DNA of 6,419 nt from an uncultured Clostridia bacterium (GTDB lineage Bacteria; Bacillota; Clostridia; Christensenellales; Borkfalkiaceae). This document shows positions 1-4,674 of this stretch, one piece after another. Within the stretch, counting starts at the first letter, position 1. Every line of letters begins with the position of its first letter. The DNA lies in contig CAKQEE010000063.1 in NCBI GenBank assembly GCA_934230055.1, forward strand, positions 1 through 6,419. The letters run 5' to 3'. A model generated the notes under the pieces. That model was given only the letters and a program-made list of their open reading frames with translations, did not search any database and had not been told where the DNA came from. Both the position numbers and the translations under genes were made by a program.

Positions 1-260
1 GATTGATAGAAGAGGTAATTTCTTTGAAAAAGAAAGGCGTAACGCTTAAAAATCAATGTATGCAAGGCATCGGTTATAAAGAGATTTTTTCTTATTTAAG
101 CGGAGAAATTTCGCTCGAAGAAGCAATCGATTTAACTAAACTGAACACAAGGCATTATGCAAAAAGGCAGATTACGTTCTTTAAAAAGCTGCCGAAACTT
201 ATCGAATTACAACCCGATAAACCGGAAAAACTTGCAGAAAGGATTTGTAACGAACTATGA
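1..260 (+). CDS. miaA: tRNA dimethylallyltransferase MiaA, C-terminal part (5' end outside window)
   Basis: MiaA transfers the dimethylallyl group of DMAPP to N6 of adenosine 37 in tRNAs that read codons starting with U, which helps keep the reading frame. Only the last 85 or so residues are present, out of about 300 in the family; the frame is open at the left edge, so the TTG at base 3 is an internal Leu codon and not a start. The visible part carries the family's C-terminal signature: MQGIGYKEI (visible residues 20-28), then YLSGEISLEEAI, then NTRHYAKRQITFF (48-60), the basic stretch that contacts tRNA. The N-terminal P-loop and catalytic residues lie outside the window. The TGA stop overlaps the ATG of the next gene as ATGA, so the two are almost certainly cotranscribed. 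The family call is from recognisable motifs and is firm. Confidence 0.95.
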   Translation, partial: LIEEVISLKKKGVTLKNQCMQGIGYKEIFSYLSGEISLEEAIDLTKLNTRHYAKRQITFFKKLPKLIELQPDKPEKLAERICNEL

Positions 261-1468
261 TTGAAAGAAATTTTATCGAAAAATGCGAGAAATCGCTTGA
301 AACGCAATTCAAAAAAGCGGAAGAAATTGCATATTTCAACCAAAAAAAGGTTGTTAAAGCTTTTCAAAAAAACAGAATCGCTTTAAGGCATTTTTGCGGT
401 TCCACAGGATACGGTTACGGAGATGAAGGCAGAGACGCGCTCAATAGCGTTTTTGCCGATATTTTCGGCGCGCAAGCCGCAATATGTTCTCCGTTCATAA
501 CCTGCGGCACTCACGCGATTTCCGCAAGTCTTTACGGCGTGTTAAGACCGAACGACGTCGTTTTAAGCATTACCGGCGAGCCTTACGACACGTTGAAAGA
601 CGTGGTTTCGGGAACGGGCGGCGGTACGCTTGCGGATTTCGGAATTAAATTCGATTTTATAAAACTTAAAAACGGTTTTTTCGACAAAGAAGAGATCTTT
701 AAATATTTTTCCCTTCACAAACAACCGAAGATGATTTATATACAAAGGTCGAGGGGGTACGAATGGCGTAAAGCCTTATCGGTCGAAGAAATTGCGAAAG
801 GCGTAAAAATCGTTAGAGATTGCGGTTTTACGGGCTGCATATTCCTCGATAATTGTTACGGCGAGTTTATTGAAGAGCGCGAGCCTACCGAAGTCGGCGT
901 GGATCTTGCGGCGGGTTCTTTGATAAAAAACCCCGGCGCGGGTATCGTTCCGACGGGCGGCTATGTCGTCGGAAAAAAAGAGTACGTCGAACTCGTTCAG
1001 AACAGACTTACTTCGCCATCTGTGGGCGGCGAAGTCGGTTCTTATGCGTTCGGCTATCAATATTACTTTCAGGGCTTGTTCCTTGCTCCGCACGTTGTGT
1101 TGCAAGCCGTTAAAGGCGCTCTGCTTTTTGTAAAGGCGTTTAACGAGCTTGGTTACGAAACTTCTCCGAGTGCGCACATTATGCCGGGCGATATTATAAC
1201 CGCAGTAAAGTTCGGCGACCGCGAAAAACTTATTTCTTTTATAAAATGTGTGCAGAAAAATTCCCCCGTGGATAGCTTTGTTTCCGCCGAACCGAGCGAA
1301 ATGCCGGGCTATAAAGACGAAGTTATTATGGCGGCAGGCTGTTTCGTTCAGGGTTCATCTATCGAACTTTCGGCAGACGCGCCGATAAGACCTCCGTTTA
1401 TCGCTTATTTTCAGGGCGGTCTCACGTACGAACATTGCAAAATGACGCTGGAAAATCTCGATTTGTAA
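257..1468 (+). CDS. ynbB: PLP-dependent enzyme, YnbB / methionine gamma-lyase family ('aluminium resistance protein' family)
   Basis: A complete 403-residue fold-type I PLP enzyme of the family annotated as methionine gamma-lyase-like, and in older records as aluminium resistance protein. The glycine-rich GSTGYGYGD (48-56) and CGTHA (83-87) fit the cofactor phosphate region. FLDNCYGEF (196-204) supplies the Asp that would pair with the PLP ring nitrogen. SLIKNPGAGIVPTGGY (221-236) holds the likely Schiff-base lysine K224. Length and motifs are normal for the family, with no break. The start is the ATG inside the ATGA overlap with miaA; AAAGGA at 238-243 is a somewhat distant (13 base) ribosome binding site, so translational coupling is plausible. 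The protein should be cytoplasmic. The true substrate of this family is not settled; carbon-sulfur lyase chemistry is inferred from relatives, and a metabolic link to MiaA is not evident. The symbol follows the Bacillus subtilis relative. Confidence 0.9.
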   Translation: MIERNFIEKCEKSLETQFKKAEEIAYFNQKKVVKAFQKNRIALRHFCGSTGYGYGDEGRDALNSVFADIFGAQAAICSPFITCGTHAISASLYGVLRPNDVVLSITGEPYDTLKDVVSGTGGGTLADFGIKFDFIKLKNGFFDKEEIFKYFSLHKQPKMIYIQRSRGYEWRKALSVEEIAKGVKIVRDCGFTGCIFLDNCYGEFIEEREPTEVGVDLAAGSLIKNPGAGIVPTGGYVVGKKEYVELVQNRLTSPSVGGEVGSYAFGYQYYFQGLFLAPHVVLQAVKGALLFVKAFNELGYETSPSAHIMPGDIITAVKFGDREKLISFIKCVQKNSPVDSFVSAEPSEMPGYKDEVIMAAGCFVQGSSIELSADAPIRPPFIAYFQGGLTYEHCKMTLENLDL

Positions 1469-1542
1469 AAATCATAGAGAAAATTACGTTAAATTTTTGT
1501 ACCACATTTAAGTATTTGCCGTTTTAAGCAAGAAAAAACAAT

Positions 1543-1596
1543 AAAAAACGCAGTTCGTAACCCTGTTAAAATGGATTTTTATAAACTGCGTTTTTT
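1543..1596. terminator. Bidirectional rho-independent terminator between ynbB and lexA
   Basis: A perfect 13-bp inverted repeat: AAAAAACGCAGTT (1543-1555) pairs with AACTGCGTTTTTT (1584-1596) around a 28-base loop. The right arm ends in a T run on the + strand and the left arm gives a T run on the - strand, so it can end transcription both from miaA-ynbB and from the convergent lexA, which stops at 1680. The loop is longer than usual. Confidence 0.8.
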
Positions 1597-1679
1597 GTTT
1601 CGTAAAATTATCTAAAAAACTTTTTATTTAATATTGCTTATTTTTAACCGGTTTTCAAACAAAAAAGCCCGAATAAAAG

Positions 1680-2279
1680 CTAAAATTTCCTTAATAATCC
1701 TTTTACTTTTCCCAAGATGCTGACCTGATCGAAAATCATATCTTGCATAGAGTCGTTCTCCGGATGAAGAATAAATTTTCCTTCTTTTTTATAAAAACGC
1801 TTCACGGTTGCCTCATCGTCAACGAGTGCGGCAACAATATCGCCGTTTTCGGCAGTATTTTGGCGGCTTATTATAATAATATCGTTATCATAAATTCCGG
1901 CGTTTATCATGCTTTCGCCTTTAACTCTCAATGCAAATTTTTCATCGTTTCCGCCAAAATTATCCGGTAAAGGAACGTATCCTTCAAGGTTTTCCACAGC
2001 AAAAATCGGCTGGCCTGCCGCAATAACGCCTATAATCGGCACAGATTTAAACTTTCGTGCGCCGCAGGAAACGCTTAAAGAACGTTTTTTTTGCGGATCT
2101 TTATTAAGAAGCCCTTTATCTTTTAATCTTTCTATATATGCATAAGCCGTAGCCGTAGACTTTATGTTCAACTCGGCGCAAATTTCCCGCACGGACGGCG
2201 GATAACCGTAATTATCCAGATAATTAACGGTAAAATCATAAACGGCTTTCAATTTTTCGTTCAATTCTGTTTTTCTCAT
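1680..2279 (-). CDS. lexA: LexA repressor, self-cleaving SOS regulator
   Basis: LexA represses DNA-damage genes by binding SOS boxes; RecA filaments on single-stranded DNA trigger its self-cleavage and release the regulon. Read from the ATG at 2279 the protein has 199 residues, normal for the family. The N-terminal winged helix (about 1-65) includes GYPPSVREICAELNIKSTATA. The cleavage site VIAAGQP puts the scissile bond at Ala88-Gly89. The catalytic dyad is Ser123 (in KGESM) and Lys160 (in ATVKRF), so all functional residues are intact. An in-frame TTG at 2288 would add three residues but lies inside the -10 box, so it cannot be in the predicted transcript; alignment of GYPPSVRE with known LexA also supports the ATG. 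No ribosome binding site precedes the ATG, and the message appears leaderless. An SOS box in the promoter implies autorepression. Confidence 0.96.
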   Translation of the reverse strand: MRKTELNEKLKAVYDFTVNYLDNYGYPPSVREICAELNIKSTATAYAYIERLKDKGLLNKDPQKKRSLSVSCGARKFKSVPIIGVIAAGQPIFAVENLEGYVPLPDNFGGNDEKFALRVKGESMINAGIYDNDIIIISRQNTAENGDIVAALVDDEATVKRFYKKEGKFILHPENDSMQDMIFDQVSILGKVKGLLRKF

Positions 2280-2287
2280 ATAAGACA

Positions 2288-2316
2288 ATTATAACGAATT
2301 AAAATTAAAATGTCAA
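2288..2316 (-). promoter_or_regulatory. lexA promoter, perfect sigma-A consensus
   Basis: On the - strand TTGACA (2316-2311) and TATAAT (2293-2288) are both perfect consensus hexamers with an exact 17-bp spacer (2310-2294). Standard geometry puts the transcript start at A 2281, two bases before the lexA ATG (2279); initiation at A 2279 itself would be fully leaderless. Confidence 0.85.
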
Positions 2317-2327
2317 ACAAACGTTCG
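2314..2327 (-). promoter_or_regulatory. SOS box (LexA operator) at the lexA promoter
   Basis: The - strand reads CGAACGTTTGTTTG, matching the Bacillus-type consensus CGAACRNRYGTTYG at 13 of 14 positions. It overlaps the first three bases of the lexA -35 box, so bound LexA would block polymerase: classic autoregulation. It also lies 21 bp upstream of the -35 of the divergent small gene; repression there is possible but less obvious. Confidence 0.85.
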
Positions 2328-2348
2328 CTTATTTTTTGTTCTTGGTAC

Positions 2349-2377
2349 TTGATTTTTATCTCTTCGTGTTGTATAAT
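2349..2377 (+). promoter_or_regulatory. Promoter of the small cysteine-rich gene
   Basis: TTGATT (2349-2354) and TATAAT (2372-2377) are separated by exactly 17 bp. The predicted transcript start near 2384 gives a leader of about 23 bases containing AAGGAG at 2392-2397, nine bases before the ATG. Confidence 0.75.
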
Positions 2378-2406
2378 TTAAGAAATTTTTTAAGGAGAAA
2401 AATTTT

Positions 2407-2589
2407 ATGTCGGAAATTAAAGGCGAAAAGAATAAAACGTTGCAAAACGCTTACGAAGAATTTGAAGACGAAGATTTATGTGATGATTATTGCGAGTTGG
2501 ATAAAACGAAAATTTGCGATAATTGCGGAAAGTGTATCGAACCCGATAAAAACTATAAGATAATAAAAATAACAAAAATTATCAGATGA
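2407..2589 (+). CDS. Small acidic cysteine-rich protein of unknown function, divergent from lexA
   Basis: A 60-residue protein with its own promoter and a strong ribosome binding site, AAGGAG nine bases before the ATG. I do not recognise a named family. The middle is very acidic (NAYEEFEDEDLCDDYCELD, 14-32) and is followed by KICDNCGKCIE (36-45) and a basic tail KIIKITKIIR (51-60). Five cysteines sit at 25, 29, 37, 40 and 43, giving C-x3-C-x7-C-x2-C-x2-C, which suggests a small metal-binding knuckle (zinc, or less likely iron-sulfur); this is inference. No signal peptide or membrane helix is visible. The frame is supported by the promoter, the ribosome binding site and the ordered cysteine motif. 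A longer overlapping frame (2336-2563) begins upstream of the promoter and is rejected. The position back-to-back with lexA hints at shared control but does not prove it. Confidence 0.82.
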   Translation: MSEIKGEKNKTLQNAYEEFEDEDLCDDYCELDKTKICDNCGKCIEPDKNYKIIKITKIIR

Positions 2590-2612
2590 GAAATGTTGAT
2601 TAAAAGGGGGAG

Positions 2613-2632
2613 AAAGGCTTTTTTAGCTTTTT
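2613..2632 (+). terminator. Weak terminator-like hairpin after the small cysteine-rich gene
   Basis: AAAGGCT (2613-2619) can pair with AGCTTTT (2625-2631) around a five-T loop, seven pairs including one G-U. It lies 24 bases past the stop codon. The T run is largely used up in the stem, so termination would be inefficient. Confidence 0.35.
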
Positions 2633-2634
2633 AG

Positions 2635-2760
2635 TTGAACAGGAAAAAGGAATTATCTCAAATTGTGCGCATTTACTTTGACGACAGAGAAGAGTTTTTT
2701 ACAAAAACGCGAATTTTAAGCAAAAACAAAACTCTTGAAATTAAAGTTTTTTTCAAATAA
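2635..2760 (+). CDS. Possible tiny ORF (31-41 codons), doubtful
   Basis: A frame from GTG 2665 to TAA 2758-2760 encodes 31 residues, beginning (M/V)RIYFDDREEFF and ending KTLEIKVFFK. It can be extended in frame to TTG 2635 (41 codons). The same frame upstream runs from ATG 2593 for 13 codons to a TAG at 2632-2634 immediately before the TTG. A GGGGGAG at 2606-2612 is too far from the TTG, and AGGA at 2648-2651 is 13 bases from the GTG, so translation signals are poor. The residue mix looks protein-like, but the length permits chance. It could also be the remnant of a decayed gene. I do not recognise it. Confidence 0.2.
   Translation: MNRKKELSQIVRIYFDDREEFFTKTRILSKNKTLEIKVFFK
2690..2736. repeat. 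9-bp inverted repeat
   Basis: AAGAGTTTT (2690-2698) and AAAACTCTT (2728-2736) are perfect inverse copies around a 29-base spacer. The T run TTTTTTT comes only about ten bases after the right arm, so a terminator reading on the + strand is weak. It lies inside the doubtful tiny ORF. Confidence 0.35.
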
Positions 2761-2933
2761 AATCGCCGTCGGAGTAAGCTTTTAAAGCTATATGTTTTTA
2801 TAGTGCAAGTTGTATCCGCAAATTATAGCTTCCTGTTTTATTATGGGGTTCAAAATTTATCTAATCACTTTGACAGCTGGCTGTTCGGTAAAAGTTGCTT
2901 TAATTACTCAAAAGTTATTGAACCATTCATCGG
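2761..2933. other. Non-coding stretch between the tiny ORF and the recombinase 3' end
   Basis: No gene is supported here. Visible structure: AGCTTT-T-AAAGCT (2777-2789) overlaps a second inverted repeat AAGCTATA (2785-2792) / TATAGCTT (2824-2831), and ACAGC-TG-GCTGT lies at 2873-2884. None is followed by a T run on either strand, so I see no convincing terminator for the leftward recombinase gene. A lone TTGACA at 2870-2875 has no -10 partner at the right distance. Confidence 0.5.
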
Positions 2934-4001
2934 CTAATCGTCTTTTTTGCCTATAAACATTCCTTTTCCCGCTTTTTTGCGTACATCGTCGGTTATGGCT
3001 GCGTAGTGTTTTTTAGTAGTGTTCACATCTTTATGTCCCAAACAATCCGCAACCACGTAAATATCGCCTGTTTGCCTGTATAAACTTGTACCGAAAGTGC
3101 TTCTCAATTTATGAGGAGTTATTTTTTTTAAGGGTGAAACTATCCTTGCGTATTTTTTCACCAATTCCTGAACCTGCCGTGTAGAAATGCGTCTATTTTG
3201 CAAAGAGAGGAAAAAGGCGCGTTCCGATGGCGGAATCTTATCGTTTGCCATACGGGAATTCAAATATTGCTTAAGAGCGTATTCAACCTGATCGTTGTAG
3301 TATAAAACCGCTCGATTTCCGCCTTTTCGTGTCACCACAAAGCTTTGAGAATCAAAGTCAAAGTCTTCTATATTAAGCCCGACCAACTCGCTGATACGAA
3401 TCCCCGTTCCTAAAAAAAGCGTCACGATAGCTGTGTCGCGCAGGGCAGTGCCGTTATGAAACAAAAGTTGCCTGCGAGTTAATCCGTTGCCGCTTTGAAC
3501 AACGTATAACATATCGCCGATCTCGTCTTTTTTATCGCTGCTTTCAAGCCGAACAATCTCTTTATCGTGCAACTTCGGCATTGAAACTTTTGTCGGGGTG
3601 TTTGCGGAAAGTAAATTTTTGTTGAAAAAATACTTATAGAAAGCACGGAGGGTAGAAAGCTTCCTAGATTTACCCGTTTCTGTGCAACGTTCTTCTTTAT
3701 CGTTGATAGAGTAGTGGGAAAGGTAACTTAAAAAATATTCTATATCGGCAGCTGTAAGCGCGTCTAAATCTTTCAGCTCTATATCTGCGATAGTTTTTCC
3801 GCGAAAAACCTTTTTGGAAAGAAAATCGAAAAACACGCGCAAATCGTAAGCATAATTTAGCCGCGTAAGGGGCGAGGTACGCTGTTCGACGCCTACGAAA
3901 AAATCCCTTACGTAATACGGAAGTTCTTCTACGATTAAATTCGTCCTGTCGATACATGAAATTTCGCGCTCTTCAAAATAGGTTTTCGTTTTAGCTTTCA
4001 T
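2934..4001 (-). CDS. Tyrosine recombinase, XerS-like single-recombinase type
   Basis: A 355-residue site-specific tyrosine recombinase. The N-terminal SAM-like core-binding domain (about 27-150) opens with LPYYVRDFF and TRLNYAYDLRVFFDFLS, a layout close to the XerS group of Firmicutes, which resolves chromosome dimers with one recombinase instead of XerC plus XerD. The C-terminal catalytic domain has the whole set: Arg202 (GTGIRISEL), Lys226 (TRKGGNR), His297 and Arg300 (TPHKLR), His323 (LGHKDVNTT) and the nucleophile Tyr333 (KKHY). The ATG at 4001 is chosen because an upstream extension to 4112 reads through the promoter and adds unrelated sequence; no other Met precedes the conserved domain. 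No ribosome binding site is present and the -10 box is six bases away, so the message looks leaderless. Absence of phage genes and closeness to lexA favour a housekeeping role, though an integrase role cannot be excluded. Confidence 0.9.
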   Translation of the reverse strand: MKAKTKTYFEEREISCIDRTNLIVEELPYYVRDFFVGVEQRTSPLTRLNYAYDLRVFFDFLSKKVFRGKTIADIELKDLDALTAADIEYFLSYLSHYSINDKEERCTETGKSRKLSTLRAFYKYFFNKNLLSANTPTKVSMPKLHDKEIVRLESSDKKDEIGDMLYVVQSGNGLTRRQLLFHNGTALRDTAIVTLFLGTGIRISELVGLNIEDFDFDSQSFVVTRKGGNRAVLYYNDQVEYALKQYLNSRMANDKIPPSERAFFLSLQNRRISTRQVQELVKKYARIVSPLKKITPHKLRSTFGTSLYRQTGDIYVVADCLGHKDVNTTKKHYAAITDDVRKKAGKGMFIGKKDD

Positions 4002-4007
4002 ACTTAA

Positions 4008-4036
4008 ATTATACCACGGGGAAAACGATTTGTAAA
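4008..4036 (-). promoter_or_regulatory. Recombinase promoter giving a leaderless start
   Basis: On the - strand TTTACA (4036-4031) and TATAAT (4013-4008) are separated by exactly 17 bp, and TGG just before the -10 makes an extended -10 (TGnTATAAT). Only six bases (4007-4002) separate the -10 from the ATG at 4001, so the expected +1 is the A of the start codon. Confidence 0.78.
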
Positions 4037-4104
4037 GCCGATTAAAAAAACTTTGCGTAAAAAATTTATGAAAAACGAATAGTTTTACTTGACATACGGT
4101 AGGG

Positions 4105-4113
4105 TTATCCACA
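4105..4113 (+). promoter_or_regulatory. Consensus DnaA box
   Basis: TTATCCACA is a perfect match to the DnaA 9-mer TTATNCACA. It is a single copy about 105 bp upstream of the recombinase start, so it is not a replication origin by itself; a chance match is possible in AT-rich DNA. A TTGACA lies 11 bp to its left (4089-4094) without a clear -10. Confidence 0.45.
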
Positions 4114-4161
4114 ATATAAATCGTTAGAAAAAAACTAGGGAATACCGTTCTTTTATAAAAA

Positions 4162-4173
4162 ATAAACGTTTAT
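4162..4173. repeat. 12-bp perfect palindrome
   Basis: ATAAACGTTTAT is self-complementary over all 12 bases and touches the left end of the 34-bp palindrome. It could be a protein-binding operator or part of the same recombination complex; no family is recognised. Confidence 0.45.
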
Positions 4174-4207
4174 ATCTATGCGCAAAAGACAGCTTTTACG
4201 CATAGAT
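4174..4207. repeat. 34-bp near-perfect palindrome, candidate dif-like recombination site
   Basis: ATCTATGCGCAAAA (4174-4187) and TTTTACGCATAGAT (4194-4207) are inverse copies differing at one position, around the six-base centre GACAGC. Two long recombinase-binding arms around a 6-bp crossover region is the known layout of sites for single tyrosine recombinases of dimer resolution, such as XerH. It lies about 170 bp upstream of the recombinase gene, a usual place for such a site. No T run follows on either strand and no gene ends here, which argues against a terminator. The dif role is inference. Confidence 0.5.
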
Positions 4208-4245
4208 GTGCTATAAAAACTTCAAAAAAAGTTTACAAGAAATTT

Positions 4246-4275
4246 AATGCAATTTTCTATATAATTTTTCTTATT
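4246..4275 (+). repeat. 30-bp direct repeat, copy 1
   Basis: Thirty bases beginning AATGCAATTTTC and ending TTTTTCTTATT occur identically at 4389-4418. With one mismatch the match extends three bases to the left. The repeat contains TATATAAT but no -35 at a workable distance, so it is not an evident promoter. Function unknown. Confidence 0.8.
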
Positions 4276-4388
4276 AAGCCCATATTCTTTGATATTTTCT
4301 TAAAACTAAAAATTTTTAGGTTTATACTTTATCAATTTGGTTATAAATTTCTATAAATTTTTGTAACATATCAAATAAAATAGAGTTA

Positions 4389-4418
4389 AATGCAATTTTC
4401 TATATAATTTTTCTTATT
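4389..4418 (+). repeat. 30-bp direct repeat, copy 2
   Basis: Identical to 4246-4275 and in the same orientation, start-to-start distance 143 bp. The sequence between the copies is not repeated, apart from a small tandem TATAAATTT at 4342-4350 and 4352-4360. Two copies only, so this is not a CRISPR. Confidence 0.8.
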
Positions 4419-4590
4419 TTGAACATATTATTGCAGATTAGCCCGTTTTTTGCCCGAATTACCGTATCAAAACGAGACAAAAAGGATAAAAAACGATTTT
4501 TTTTGTCAAAAATAACAATTTATTAAGTAATTTACTAACGATTTTAAGCGCGATTATGTCTGTAATAATTCAACAAATTATCGTTTTTTA

Positions 4591-4619
4591 TTGACTAACT
4601 TTTATTTCTATTGTATAAT
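4591..4619 (+). promoter_or_regulatory. Promoter of the padR-like membrane regulator
   Basis: TTGACT (4591-4596) and TATAAT (4614-4619) with an exact 17-bp spacer. The expected start near 4626 leaves a leader of about 49 bases. A tandem repeat ATAAGTA-ATAAGTA (4618-4631) overlaps the -10 and start point and could be an operator for autoregulation; that is inference. Confidence 0.75.
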
Positions 4620-4674
4620 AAGTAATAAGTAAAGAGAAAATAACGCCAAAAGGACACGTTTGACGGAGAGTTTT

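Larger units (their letters stand above)
4037..4590. other. Long AT-rich non-coding region between the recombinase and padR-like promoters
   Basis: No coding frame with a start and ribosome binding site is visible on either strand. The region holds the DnaA box, the two palindromes and the paired 30-bp repeats listed separately, plus an inverted pair AAAAAACGAT (4488-4497) / ATCGTTTTTT (4580-4589) 82 bases apart. Its density of repeats suggests a cis-acting DNA region rather than decayed coding sequence. Confidence 0.55.

Noticed and set aside
776..1177. 133-codon open frame on the - strand inside the PLP enzyme gene
   Set aside because: It is an antisense shadow of a gene with clear family motifs; the translation is Arg-rich and unlike any protein I know, with no promoter or ribosome binding site.
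2280..2288. TTG start for lexA adding three residues
   Set aside because: The TTG overlaps the -10 box, upstream of any transcript from that promoter.
2336..2563. 75-codon frame overlapping the cysteine-rich gene
   Set aside because: It starts upstream of the promoter, has a very basic low-quality translation, and lies in a different frame from the gene with a good ribosome binding site and ordered cysteines.
4002..4112. N-terminal extension of the recombinase by 37 residues
   Set aside because: The added codons run across the -35, the -10 and part of the DnaA box, and have no resemblance to the recombinase family; the ATG at 4001 fits the promoter.
4132..4150. CTAGGGAATACCGTTC resembling a T-box antiterminator motif
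   Set aside because: It lacks the conserved TGG (AGGGTGGNACCGCG), no specifier loop or adjacent terminator with a T run is visible, and no amino-acid gene follows.
4174..4207. 34-bp palindrome as a rho-independent terminator
   Set aside because: No T run follows the stem on either strand and no gene ends into it.
2934..4207. Integrase with att site of a mobile element
   Set aside because: No tRNA target, excisionase, phage or conjugation genes and no compositional shift in the window; a housekeeping XerS-like role is simpler, though not proven.
4246..4418. Start of a CRISPR array
   Set aside because: Only two copies, with a 113-bp spacer, AT-rich repeat without internal dyad and no cas gene.
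4037..4590. Replication origin, because of the DnaA box, AT richness and repeats
   Set aside because: Only one DnaA box, and none of the usual origin neighbours (dnaA, dnaN, replication initiator) is present.
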